Source: CAYOHP01 sp964403795 [NCBI: uncultured bacterium]
Lineage (GTDB): Bacteria > Muiribacteriota > UBA6191 > CAZXTJ01
DNA length: 64,000 nucleotides
Assembly (NCBI GenBank): GCA_964403795.1
Contig: CAYOHP010000014.1
Location: forward strand, 24,566-88,565
Reading direction: 5' to 3'
Position numbers and translations under genes: made by a program. Positions 44,468 through 52,703 of this stretch are shown here, piece by piece (position 1 is the stretch's first letter; each line of letters opens with the position of its first letter). The notes under the pieces were generated by a model, which worked only from the letters and a program-made list of their open reading frames with translations, made no database searches and was not told the DNA's origin.

Positions 44468-44759
44468 ACACCTTCCGCTCCAGCGCCGAGAGGAAGCTCG
44501 AGAGCTGCTCCAGGTGCGCCTGGGTCCGGGAGTGGGCGTCGGCGGGGAAGTCGCGGCCGATCGCCCGGTAGAGGAGCAGACCGGGGTCGATGCCCGGCGA
44601 CCGTCCGGGGACGGGTATTCCGAGCCGGCCCAGGGAGGTGCGGGCCACCTGGACCAGCAGCGCCGGGACGGTGTCCTCCCGGCCCTCGGCCAGATCGGCG
44701 AGTCCCTCGGACACGATCGTCCCGCCGGGGAGGTCCTCGAAGGTCCTACTCCCGGGCAC
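44454..44759 (-). CDS. Small protein downstream of a nucleotidyltransferase
   Basis: 101 aa from GTG 44759, which overlaps the end of the upstream nucleotidyltransferase gene. The sequence is predicted helical with IVSEGLADLAEG and SRTQAHLEQLSSFLSALERKVF. The order (nucleotidyltransferase-like gene then a small helical gene) resembles MNT/HEPN-type toxin-antitoxin pairs, but the HEPN signature (RxxxxH) is absent, so partner identity is open. Its stop overlaps the convergent transporter gene by 14 bp. The start is uncertain. Confidence 0.6.
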   Translation of the reverse strand: MPGSRTFEDLPGGTIVSEGLADLAEGREDTVPALLVQVARTSLGRLGIPVPGRSPGIDPGLLLYRAIGRDFPADAHSRTQAHLEQLSSFLSALERKVFTAP

Positions 44760-45288
44760 GACCAGGGGGCGGCCCGAGCGCCGCCCGGAGCTTCTCCTCG
44801 AAGGCGTCCTCATCGATCCGAGGATACCGCTCCAGTCCGGGACGGATGGCTTCGAAGAGCTCCCACAACCGGGCCGGCTCGACCTTCCCCGAAGCCAGCA
44901 TGAACGAGACGTCCCCGAGGTCGCTCTCGAAGCCCCGAGCGATTTTCGCCAGGGCCTGGGAACAGAGGTCGTAGTGGTAGAAATCGACCGGGCCGTGCCG
45001 GGCGATCCACTCGCTGCGCTCCCGCCAGCCCGGGAGCGGCGGGAGGAAATCGGCCGGCGAAGCCAGCTCGACGTTCCCGTCGAGACGGTCCTTCAACTCC
45101 CGGATCGCGGCGAAGGCCCCGGCAGGTTCGGGGTCGAAGCAGAGGTCGAGATCGATGGTGGAGTTCCGCCAGCCGTGGAGCAGGGCGGTGGCGCCACCCG
45201 TCAGGTAGACCTTGCCGGGGCCTCGTACGGCCTTCCCGAACGCCTCCAGGAAGCGCCCCAGCTTTTCGGCGTCGAGTTCGCCTCGCAC
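44746..45288 (-). CDS. MNT-fold nucleotidyltransferase (DUF6036-like)
   Basis: 180 aa. GGATALLHGW followed after six residues by DLDLCFD is the hG[GS]...DxD core of minimal nucleotidyltransferases. The remainder, helix-rich with DLCSQALAKIARGFESDLGD, matches the AbiEii/DUF6036 style. Such proteins NMP-ylate a target (tRNA or a toxin) in toxin-antitoxin or phage-defence pairs. It lies 57 bp after a 51-aa gene and overlaps a 101-aa gene on the other side, forming a compact locus. GTG 45288 is the start. Confidence 0.78.
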   Translation of the reverse strand: MRGELDAEKLGRFLEAFGKAVRGPGKVYLTGGATALLHGWRNSTIDLDLCFDPEPAGAFAAIRELKDRLDGNVELASPADFLPPLPGWRERSEWIARHGPVDFYHYDLCSQALAKIARGFESDLGDVSFMLASGKVEPARLWELFEAIRPGLERYPRIDEDAFEEKLRAALGPPPGRARE

Positions 45289-45345
45289 CCGGAGAGTCTA
45301 CCTCGCCCCGGACCTCGCCTCGGCCGCCCTCGGACCGGCTCCCCC

Positions 45346-45501
45346 TCAGAACCGTCCCGACAGCCGGGCGATCAGGGCCACCACGTCCTCGGGGCTGACC
45401 CCGAGGCGGGCGAAGACCTGGGAGTCGAACTGGCGGGGCTTCTGGACCATCACGAACACTTCGAGGGCCTCGCTCCCGTTCCTGGCTCCGATGTCCTTCA
45501 T
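45346..45501 (-). CDS. 51-aa protein at the head of the nucleotidyltransferase locus
   Basis: A short open frame with a strong GGAGGT 5 nt before ATG 45501. The product starts MKDIGARNGSEALEVFVM and continues as amphipathic helices to GRF at the C-terminus. Its size and place before a nucleotidyltransferase gene fit an antitoxin or accessory peptide. A palindrome at 45580-45596, about 80 bp upstream of it, could be its operator. The family is not recognised. Confidence 0.65.
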   Translation of the reverse strand: MKDIGARNGSEALEVFVMVQKPRQFDSQVFARLGVSPEDVVALIARLSGRF

Positions 45502-45579
45502 CGCCGACCTCCGTTCCCGGTCGGAGATCCCTAACCAAACCCGGTGCCATGCATGCGGATCCCGCTTCCGGAGCTGATG

Positions 45580-45596
45580 TGTAGCGCGGTGCTACA
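45580..45596. promoter_or_regulatory. Palindrome, possible operator of the nucleotidyltransferase locus
   Basis: TGTAGC and GCTACA (6-bp perfect inverted repeat, 5-bp centre GCGGT) in the 177-bp gap between the 51-aa gene and the SDR gene. It is suitably placed to be a repressor site for a minus-strand promoter, but no clear -35/-10 pair is seen. Confidence 0.4.
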
Positions 45597-45678
45597 GAGT
45601 CCGAGGGTCTCGCGGTCTCGCCCGAGTCTCTCGGGAGAGACGGGTTTGCACACTTCGTGGACCGTGGGTCACGGGCCC

Positions 45679-46554
45679 TCAGGCCGGCTTCGACTTCCGG
45701 CGGGCCTGGGCGGCCCGGCCCCGGGAGCGCAGCAGGGGGTCGACCCGGGCCGCCACCCCGGGGGCCAGGTTGGCGAGCCGGGCCATCCAGCCCCGGGAGG
45801 CGGGCAGGTCGAGTTCGAGCGGGCGGTCCACCAGGATCCGGTCCAGCACCGCGGCCACCACTTCGGCCACCGTGAGGGTCCGTCCCGAGAAGGTCAGCGC
45901 CGCCGCCGGGTGGTCCTCCTGGACCGCCAGCATGGGAGTCTCGACTGCGTCCGGGCAGAGCACGCTGACCGCCACCCCGTCGGCCGCGCACTCGGCGGCC
46001 ACCGCCAGCGAGAAGGCCCGCACCGCGAACTTGCTCGCCGAATAGAGCGCCAGGCCCGGGATCGGGGCCAGCGCCGCCATGCTCGCCACGTTCACGATGT
46101 GGCCGCGCCCTGCCCGGCGCATGGCGGACGCCGCCACCACCGTCCCGTGCATCACGCCCTTCACGTTCACGTCGAGGTGCCGGTCGATCTCGGCGGGGGT
46201 GAGCTCGGCGAGCCCGCCCGGCTTCAGGTACCCGGCGACGTTGAGGAGCACGTCGAGGCCGTCGCCGGCCCGGCAGGCCGCCTCGACCGCCTCCAGCCAC
46301 CCGACCGGGTCGCGGACGTCGAAGGCCCGGCGGGCCACCCGGTCCGCGGGCCACCCATCGGCGGTCGCGGTCGCCGCCAGGGCGGCCTCCCGGAGATCGG
46401 CGGCCAGCACCCGGGCACCCCGGGTGGCGAGTTCTCCGACCAGGGCCCGACCGATCCCCGAGGCCGCGCCCGTGACCAGGAACGAGCGGTGGCCCGAGAG
46501 GTCCCGGGGCGACCCGTGCGAAGACGCGCCGGCAGCCTTCCCGCCCCGGTTCAT
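45679..46554 (-). CDS. Short-chain dehydrogenase/reductase
   Basis: 291 aa, classical SDR. TGAASGIGRAL is the Rossmann TGxxxGIG motif, LNVAGY the NNAG-like site, and VASMAALAPIPGLALYSASKF carries the Ser-Tyr-Lys catalytic residues. The C-terminus is long, basic and Arg-rich. It would oxidise or reduce an alcohol or carbonyl group with NAD(P); the substrate is unknown. It is coupled to the upstream metallo-hydrolase gene by ATGA (46551-46554), so the two probably act on the same compound. Confidence 0.92.
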   Translation of the reverse strand: MNRGGKAAGASSHGSPRDLSGHRSFLVTGAASGIGRALVGELATRGARVLAADLREAALAATATADGWPADRVARRAFDVRDPVGWLEAVEAACRAGDGLDVLLNVAGYLKPGGLAELTPAEIDRHLDVNVKGVMHGTVVAASAMRRAGRGHIVNVASMAALAPIPGLALYSASKFAVRAFSLAVAAECAADGVAVSVLCPDAVETPMLAVQEDHPAAALTFSGRTLTVAEVVAAVLDRILVDRPLELDLPASRGWMARLANLAPGVAARVDPLLRSRGRAAQARRKSKPA

Positions 46555-47672
46555 ACCGGCACCCCGGGGGCCTTGCGGGCCGTCTTCACGGGCATCCCGT
46601 AGCGGAGCTCGCCGAAGCGGAGCGTCGGGGCGATCCCCGGGAAGAGCGGATAGGCCGAGAGCTCGGAGGTGGGCACGGTGAAGCGGAAGTCGCCGTTCCC
46701 CGGTGCCGGGCAGGCGACCTCCCGTTCCTGGATCATCGAGAGGTACTGGTCGAGGCCGCCCTCGAGGGTGTTGCCGTTGAGCACGACTTCCATGCCGGTG
46801 CGCCGGGCCCAGGCGGCGACGCCCGGGATGCGGGAAGCCCGCGGCGAGTAGGAGTCGGCGGAGACCCCGTTCTCGGAGGAGACCGTGATCCCCTCGGGGG
46901 TGCGCACCACGAAGGAGTGGTTGCCCTCGGTGTGGCCCGGGGTCCGCATCAGCACCATGCCGGGGCCGAGCTCGAGGTCGCGGTCGAAGAGCACGACCCG
47001 TTCATGGGGCAGCCCCGAGATCCCGTCCGGGCAGTACCAGAGCTTCTGCGGGGGCAGCAGGCCGAGCGTCGATTCCCATTCCTGGCGGGTCACCAGCAGG
47101 CGGGCGTTGGGGAAGGCCGCCTCCCGCTCCCCGTCCCCCAGCCAGCGGCGCAGGTCCTGGGTGTGGAGGTGGTCGTAGGAGACGAAGTCCACGTCCTCGG
47201 GGTGGAGCCCGCAGCGGGCCAGCGCCGCCTCGACGGTGCCCAGCACCGGGCCGAGCCACTCGGAAGCGACAGCCTCGAAGGGGCCGAGGCGGTCGAGCAG
47301 GTGGCGGAAGTAGGGAGTGCGGCGGTTGGCCAGGGTGTCGGACGGCGAGACGAGCAGGGTCCTGGGTTCACCGCCCGCCTCGAACTGCACCACCGTCACC
47401 CGGTTCAGGATGTGGACGAAGGGCGTGGGCACCGCGCAGGCGTCGAGCAGCGCGTAGGCCGTGGGGTAGGGGACCCGCACCAGGTCGAAGGCCCGGTAGA
47501 AGCGGACCGGGTCGCGGGAGAGCATCCACTCGCGAAAGGCGCGGCAGCGGCGGCGCACGTCCTTGAGGCGGCCGGTCGGGCTGGGGTCGTCGCGGGCGCC
47601 GTCGAAGAACGGGAGCTCCGTGAAGCCGAGCTCCGCGGGGGTCGGGGCGCGGGGAGGTGTCATGGGCCTCAT
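46551..47672 (-). CDS. Metallo-beta-lactamase-fold hydrolase, divergent metal site
   Basis: 373 aa. VDFVSYDHLHTQDLRRW stands where the HxHxDH metal site is expected but is spaced HxHxxD. LMRTPGHTEGNHSFV is the usual TPGHxxG motif with the later metal-binding His. A mid-protein insert and the C-terminal GMPVKTARK are unusual. It may be a lactonase- or glyoxalase-like enzyme with an altered metal site. Start ATG 47672 has GGAG 7 nt upstream; ATG 47663 is also in frame. It is coupled to the SDR gene downstream. Confidence 0.82.
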   Translation of the reverse strand: MRPMTPPRAPTPAELGFTELPFFDGARDDPSPTGRLKDVRRRCRAFREWMLSRDPVRFYRAFDLVRVPYPTAYALLDACAVPTPFVHILNRVTVVQFEAGGEPRTLLVSPSDTLANRRTPYFRHLLDRLGPFEAVASEWLGPVLGTVEAALARCGLHPEDVDFVSYDHLHTQDLRRWLGDGEREAAFPNARLLVTRQEWESTLGLLPPQKLWYCPDGISGLPHERVVLFDRDLELGPGMVLMRTPGHTEGNHSFVVRTPEGITVSSENGVSADSYSPRASRIPGVAAWARRTGMEVVLNGNTLEGGLDQYLSMIQEREVACPAPGNGDFRFTVPTSELSAYPLFPGIAPTLRFGELRYGMPVKTARKAPGVPV

Positions 47673-47716
47673 CGTAGCGCTCCGGGCGTGCGGCTCCCGG
47701 CCTTCCCCGACCCGGA

Positions 47717-48430
47717 TCACCCCGAGCGGGTCAGCTCCGCGAGGGGGACGGTGCCGGCCGTGGTGGCGAGTCCCACCGAGCGGCGGATCTTCTTGGTGAG
47801 GTCGAGACCGAGCACGCCCTGCATGGCGTTGCGCAGGCGGGGCTCACGCTCGAGGAACTCGCGCAGGCGCGGCGTCTCCCACTCGAGGACCCGGATCGGG
47901 ACCGAGGCCACCACCTTGGCCGTCGCAGGGTCGCCGGTGAGGAAGCCCATCTCGCCCACGAACAGGCCGTCCTTCACCTGGGCCACCGCCTTGCCATGGA
48001 CCAGCACCTCGGCCTCGCCCCGCACCACCACCAGCAGGCGCCGGAGCAGGGTCCCCTCCTCGACCAGGACCGCGCCGGGATCGAGGTCGAGGACCTTGGC
48101 CTGGCCCCGGATCTTCCGGAACTCCTGGCGGGTCAGCGACGAGAAGGCCTTGTGGTAGAGCGTCTCGTCCTCGGGGGAGAGCACGATGTCCATGCGCTCC
48201 CGGATCAGGATCGTCACCTGGATCACGTTCACCGCCAGGAACACCAGGTTCCAGCCCACCACCAGGTAGACGCCCCGCAGGAACATGAAGGTGATCGACG
48301 ACAGGCTGGCCCCGATCGCCAGCATGCGGAGCTTCATCATGTCCCGGACCAGGTACGAAGCCAGGATCAGGGCGTAGGTCAGGTTTCCGATCACCAGGTC
48401 CACGCGGGCCCCCTCGGGATCCGGTTCCAT
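47717..48430 (-). CDS. Popeye-like membrane protein with cyclic-nucleotide-binding domain
   Basis: 237 aa. Three N-terminal hydrophobic helices, with ILASYLVRDMMKLRMLAIGASL in the first two, resemble the Popeye-domain membrane segment. A cNMP-binding fold follows (about residues 95-210): GAVLVEEGTLLRRLLVVVRGEAEVL and LFVGEMGFLTGDPATAKVV. The phosphate-binding cassette lacks the usual Arg of RSA/RTA (here ATA), so cyclic-nucleotide affinity may be altered, as in vertebrate Popeye proteins. It is divergent from the receptor kinase gene (127 bp gap). Confidence 0.82.
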   Translation of the reverse strand: MEPDPEGARVDLVIGNLTYALILASYLVRDMMKLRMLAIGASLSSITFMFLRGVYLVVGWNLVFLAVNVIQVTILIRERMDIVLSPEDETLYHKAFSSLTRQEFRKIRGQAKVLDLDPGAVLVEEGTLLRRLLVVVRGEAEVLVHGKAVAQVKDGLFVGEMGFLTGDPATAKVVASVPIRVLEWETPRLREFLEREPRLRNAMQGVLGLDLTKKIRRSVGLATTAGTVPLAELTRSG

Positions 48431-48556
48431 CGTGGCCGAACCGGGGCCGGCGGGAAAGCCCTGCGGTCGAGCCCGGCGACCCGGGGCACCGGCGGCGATC
48501 GGGATACACTGCGGCCGCGCCCGGGAGGCGGCCGGCGGCGAAGGAGCCCGCGCACG

Positions 48557-50833
48557 GTGGACGAACCAGAGGGACGGGACACGGCAGCAGCCGGAGCGCC
48601 CCTGGCTCCGCCAGGGGGAGCAGCGAAGGCGGAGGCCGTCGCAAGCGAGCCCCTTGCGGGCGAGCTGCAGGCTCACACGGCGGCAGCCGGAGCGCCCCTG
48701 GCTCCGCCAGGGGGAGCAGCGAGCCGCAGGCTCACGAGGTTCCGGGTGCTGGCGGCCGCGGGCGCGGTGGCGGTCCTGGCCCTGGCGGGGATCTTCGCCT
48801 TCGCCTGGACCGAGTTCCACGCCGAGGCATGGAGGAAGACCGGGGAGCATGTCCGGGAGACCTCGGATCGGGCCGCGAGCGAGCTCGGGCGGATCCAGGG
48901 GATGCTCGGGAAGACCGCCCACGTGCTCTCCGACATGCCGCTCCTCAAGGCCGCGGCGGCCACCGGCGACCTCGTCACGGTGGCCCAGACCATGGCCGGC
49001 ATGGTCGAGGCGAGCGATGCCGAACTCTTCCTCTGGATCCGTCCCGGGGTCGCGGGGGTCCGCCCGGTGCTGGTCCTGGATCGCTCCGGCTCGCCCCCGG
49101 TGGCCCATCTCGATCCCGCCCCGCTCGCCGATCCCCGGGCCGAGGTGGTGGCCTTCGGCGAGGCTTCGTCCCCGGGGCCGATCGAGCTGCCGGAGACCCT
49201 GCCCGATACCGAGTGGTCGGTCCGTCGTCTGGGGGAAGGCTGGTTGGCCGCGTCCTGGCCCGGGAGCCCCGGGGTCCCCGGAGTCCCCGGAGTCCCGGAG
49301 GCCGCCCGGGCCCCGGAGGCGACGCCGCCGGTCGAGGGCGCCGAGGGACCGATCCGCGGCTTCGGCTGGGTGGACGGGTCGGCGGTGGTCCTCGGCCTGC
49401 ATCCGTTCCGTTACCGGGGAGGGGAGACGCTCGGCTACCTGGGCGCCGGGGTCCGCCTGGCGGAACGCCACCTGGCTGCGGTGGCCCCGCCCGGACTGGC
49501 GTTGGGCCTGGTGAAGGCGGCGGGCGAGGGCGCCCCCCGCTGGCTCCTGGGCTCCGGCCCGGGCGCCCGGGAAGAACTCGCCGGCTGGCTGGAGGGGCCG
49601 GTCGCCGGGCCGGTCGACGAGGTGGTGGAACGTCCCGGACCTGGTGCCCGCCGGGTGTTCCTCCGCCGGCTGGGCGACGCGGGCGGGCCGGCCGGGGGCG
49701 ACCTGCTGCTGGTGGCGGGCGCCTCCGAGCTCCCGCCCTTCGCCTCCTTCTCGCTGGCCGACGTGGCCCGTCCCTTCCTCGGGCTCTGGCTCGGGGTGGT
49801 GGTGCTCGGGCTGCTGGCGGTGCCGCTGGTCACCCACCTCTACGCCGGCTCCGGGGCCGCGACCGGGGACGAGGAGGACGCCCGTAGCGATCCGACCCGG
49901 CCGACGGTTCCGTCCGGGCTCGGCCGCTCGGCCCTCGACGAGGTGCTGGCCCTCTTCCCCGAGGATCGCTACGGCACGCCCCGGCTGCTGGGACGGGGCG
50001 GGATGGGCGTGGTGGTCCGCCTCGACGACGCCAAGCTGGGGCGACCGCTGGCGCTCAAGGTCATGGAACTCGAGGGGCGGCCCGACGACGACCTGGCCCG
50101 GGAGCTGCGCACCCGCTTCCTGCGCGAGGCGCGGACCCTGGCGTCGTTCGATCATCCCGGCCTGCCCCGGATCCACGACGTCTCCGAGGCGCCGGCGCCA
50201 TGGTTCACCATGGAATTCCTGGAAGGCCGTTCCCTCCAGGCCCGCTACGAAGCCGGCGGCGTGTGCGGTTCGGGCGAGGTCCTCGAGTGGCTGCTCCAGG
50301 CCGGGGAAGCGCTCGCCCATGCCCACGCCAAGGGCGTGGTCCACCGCGACCTGAAGCCCGAGAACCTCATGCTCGACGCCGCCGGGCGGGTCCGGGTGAT
50401 CGACTTCGGGGTGGCCTTGCAGGAGGCGAGCACCCGGGTGACCCGGGCGGGGTTCTTCGTGGGCACCCTCGGCTTCGGCTCGCCCGAGCAGCTCGGGAGC
50501 CGGGAGGAGGACGCCCGCTCCGACGTGTACTCGCTGGCCGCCACCGGCTACTTCCTGCTCGCCGGTCGCCTGCCGTACTCGACCGCCCAGTTGGCGGTGG
50601 GCTACGGGTTCGCTCCCCAGCCCCTGCCGCCCGAGGTCGAGCCCCGCCTGGCGCGGTGCCTGCTCCACGCCCTGGCCCTCGACGCCGCGGCGCGCCCGGC
50701 CTCGATGGCCGACTTCCTGGCCGAGCTCTCGGGGGTTGTCGAGCCGCCGGAGCCGCCTTCGGGCGATCCGGAGTCGCCGCTGGGGTCCTCGGAGCTCGAT
50801 CCGGGTCCCGTGCCCGGCGAGGATCCCTCTTGA
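48557..50833 (+). CDS. Receptor-type Ser/Thr kinase with extracytoplasmic sensor domain
   Basis: 758 aa from GTG 48557 (AAGGAG 10 nt upstream). Residues about 12-57 are encoded by two copies of the dispersed repeat and are Ala/Pro/Gly-rich. A helix (about 65-83), a CHASE4-like extracytoplasmic domain of about 320 residues with a short collagen-like GVPGVP stretch, and a second helix (about 400-420) follow. The C-terminal kinase domain starts at LLGRGGMGVVV and has VALK-type LALK, HRDLKPEN and DFG; all catalytic residues are intact. Kinase-last order is the reverse of the common bacterial arrangement. A GTG at 48746, with GAGG 6 nt upstream, is an alternative start that would leave the repeats non-coding. 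Confidence 0.88.
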   Translation: MDEPEGRDTAAAGAPLAPPGGAAKAEAVASEPLAGELQAHTAAAGAPLAPPGGAASRRLTRFRVLAAAGAVAVLALAGIFAFAWTEFHAEAWRKTGEHVRETSDRAASELGRIQGMLGKTAHVLSDMPLLKAAAATGDLVTVAQTMAGMVEASDAELFLWIRPGVAGVRPVLVLDRSGSPPVAHLDPAPLADPRAEVVAFGEASSPGPIELPETLPDTEWSVRRLGEGWLAASWPGSPGVPGVPGVPEAARAPEATPPVEGAEGPIRGFGWVDGSAVVLGLHPFRYRGGETLGYLGAGVRLAERHLAAVAPPGLALGLVKAAGEGAPRWLLGSGPGAREELAGWLEGPVAGPVDEVVERPGPGARRVFLRRLGDAGGPAGGDLLLVAGASELPPFASFSLADVARPFLGLWLGVVVLGLLAVPLVTHLYAGSGAATGDEEDARSDPTRPTVPSGLGRSALDEVLALFPEDRYGTPRLLGRGGMGVVVRLDDAKLGRPLALKVMELEGRPDDDLARELRTRFLREARTLASFDHPGLPRIHDVSEAPAPWFTMEFLEGRSLQARYEAGGVCGSGEVLEWLLQAGEALAHAHAKGVVHRDLKPENLMLDAAGRVRVIDFGVALQEASTRVTRAGFFVGTLGFGSPEQLGSREEDARSDVYSLAATGYFLLAGRLPYSTAQLAVGYGFAPQPLPPEVEPRLARCLLHALALDAAARPASMADFLAELSGVVEPPEPPSGDPESPLGSSELDPGPVPGEDPS
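48586..48675 (-). repeat. Dispersed palindromic repeat, copy 4
   Basis: Reverse orientation. Hairpin CCCCTGG (loop CTCCG) CCAGGGG, then the conserved gagcagcgaaggcggag block and gccccttgcgggcgagctgc end. A 40-bp stretch is repeated exactly about 95 bp to the right (copy 5). It lies at the 5' end of the receptor kinase gene, in coding sequence if GTG 48557 is used. Confidence 0.85.
48681..48735 (-). repeat. Dispersed palindromic repeat, copy 5 (internally deleted)
   Basis: Identical to copy 4 over 40 bp including the hairpin, then jumps directly to ccgcaggctcac, missing about 40 bp of the middle. The pair forms an imperfect tandem. Confidence 0.85.
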
Positions 50834-50888
50834 GCGGGCTGGACAGGACGCCTGCCGTCGTCGGTGTCCGGCGGGACGGGACCAGGCC

Positions 50889-52703
50889 GTGAGCGGGCGC
50901 GAACACCCGCTGGGCCGCCTCCTCCGCTACGCCGGCGATCGGGGGGGGGCGGTGCTGGCCGCCTCGGCCGCCTCGATCCTGAACAAGGTCTTCGACCTGG
51001 CGCCTCCCGTGCTGCTGGGGATCGCGGTCGAGGTCCTGCTCCACCCTGCCTCCACCTGGCTCGCCCCATGGGTAGGCTCCGAGGCCCGCACCCAGCTCCT
51101 CTGGCTGGGCGGGCTCACCCTGGTGGTCTTCTTCTTCGAGTCGCTCTTCGAGTACCTCTACGGCCTGCTCTGGCGCGGGCTGGCCCAGGACCTCCAGCAC
51201 CGGCTCCGGCTCGACGCCTTCGACCACGTGCTGGTCCTCGACCGCAGCTGGCTCGAATCCCGCAGCACCGCCGACGTGATGGCGGTCCTGAACGACGACG
51301 TGAACCAGCTCGAGCGCTTCCTCGACGAGGGGGCCAACGAGATCCTGCACGTCGCCACCACGGTGGTCATGATCGGCGGGGCCTACCTCTGGCTCTCGCC
51401 CTGGCTGGCGCTCCTGGCGGCCCTCCCCATCCCGGTCATCCTGGCCGGCGCCTTCGGCTTCCAGGGCCGCCTGGGGCCGCGCTACGCGGCGGTGCGGGAG
51501 CGGGCCGGATGGCTGAACGCGGTGCTCTCGAGCGCCCTGGGGGGCCTGCCCGTGGTCCAGGCGTTCACCGCCGAGCGGCGGGAGGCCGAGCGCCTGGAGC
51601 GCGCCAGCAGCGGGTACCGGGAAGCGAACCGGGATGCCATCCGCCTCTCCACGGCCTTCTCGCCGCTCATCCGCATGGTGATCGTGGTGGGGTTCGTCTC
51701 GACCCTGGTGGTGGGCGGCGAACTCGTGCTCGCCGGCCGTCTGGCGGTCGGATCCTTCAGCGTGCTGGTCTTCCTCTCCCAGCGCCTGCTCTGGCCCCTG
51801 GCCCGCCTGGCCCGGACCGTCGACCTCTACCAGCGCGCCATGGCTTCGACCCGGAGGATCTTCGAGCTGCTCGACACCCCGGTGCGGCTGGTCGACGGCG
51901 GGCTCGATCTGCCCGGGGCCCGGGCCCGGGGAGAGCTCGCCTTCGAGGGCGTGACCTTCGCCTACCCGGGGCGGGAGCCGGCGATCCACGGGCTCTCGTT
52001 CTCGGTGGCGCCCGGCGAGATGGTGGGCATCGTGGGAGCCACCGGCGCCGGCAAGACCACCCTGCTCCGGCTGCTGCTGCGCTTCTACGATCCCTCGGAG
52101 GGTCGAATCCGGCTCGACGGCATCGACCTGCGGGAGCTGCGCCTGGGCGCGCTGCGCGGCGCCTTCGGTCTGGTCAGCCAGGACGTGTTCCTGTTCCCGG
52201 GCTCGGTGGAGGAGAACGTGCGCTACGGGCGTCCGGGCGCCTCCGAGGCCGAGCTCGAGGAGGCCTGCCGGCTGGCCGAGGCCCACGGCTTCGTCACCGG
52301 TCTGCCCCAGGGCTACCGGACCCAGGTCGGCGAGCGGGGCGTCAAGCTCTCGGGCGGCCAGGCGCAGCGCCTGGCGCTGGCCCGGGCGATCCTTCGCGAC
52401 CCCGAGGTGCTGCTCCTCGACGAGGCGACCTCGGCGGTCGACAACGAGACCGAGGCGGCGATCCAGCGCTCGCTGGCCCGGGTGGCCCACGGCCGCACCG
52501 TGCTGGCGATCGCCCACCGGTTGTCCACGGTGCGTCATGCGGACCGGATCCTGGTGCTCGAACGGGGGCGGCTGGTCGAGCAGGGGCGCCATGACGCACT
52601 GGTCGCGGCCGGCGGGGTCTATGCCGGGCTCTGGAAGGTCCAGACCGGCGAAGGGGTCGATCCCGAGCCAGGTCGCGCCGCCGGCTCCGGGAGCGCGTCA
52701 TGA
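50889..52703 (+). CDS. ABC transporter, fused permease-ATPase (exporter type)
   Basis: 604 aa half-transporter. Six hydrophobic helices (about residues 15-320) form the ABC_membrane domain. The ATPase has GATGAGKTT (Walker A), VSQDVFLFPGS (Q-loop), LSGGQAQRLALARAI (signature), LLLDEATSAVD (Walker B) and IAHRLSTV (H-loop). Dimers export lipids, peptides or drugs. GTG 50889 is 55 bp after the receptor kinase gene and the stop overlaps the next gene (ATGA at 52700), so kinase, exporter and secreted protein are likely cotranscribed. Confidence 0.94.
   Translation: MSGREHPLGRLLRYAGDRGGAVLAASAASILNKVFDLAPPVLLGIAVEVLLHPASTWLAPWVGSEARTQLLWLGGLTLVVFFFESLFEYLYGLLWRGLAQDLQHRLRLDAFDHVLVLDRSWLESRSTADVMAVLNDDVNQLERFLDEGANEILHVATTVVMIGGAYLWLSPWLALLAALPIPVILAGAFGFQGRLGPRYAAVRERAGWLNAVLSSALGGLPVVQAFTAERREAERLERASSGYREANRDAIRLSTAFSPLIRMVIVVGFVSTLVVGGELVLAGRLAVGSFSVLVFLSQRLLWPLARLARTVDLYQRAMASTRRIFELLDTPVRLVDGGLDLPGARARGELAFEGVTFAYPGREPAIHGLSFSVAPGEMVGIVGATGAGKTTLLRLLLRFYDPSEGRIRLDGIDLRELRLGALRGAFGLVSQDVFLFPGSVEENVRYGRPGASEAELEEACRLAEAHGFVTGLPQGYRTQVGERGVKLSGGQAQRLALARAILRDPEVLLLDEATSAVDNETEAAIQRSLARVAHGRTVLAIAHRLSTVRHADRILVLERGRLVEQGRHDALVAAGGVYAGLWKVQTGEGVDPEPGRAAGSGSAS

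Noticed and set aside
49261-49330. Collagen-like domain (GVPGVPGVP)
   Set aside because: Only three triplets from a 9-bp slippage repeat in a linker of the receptor kinase; too short for a collagen domain.
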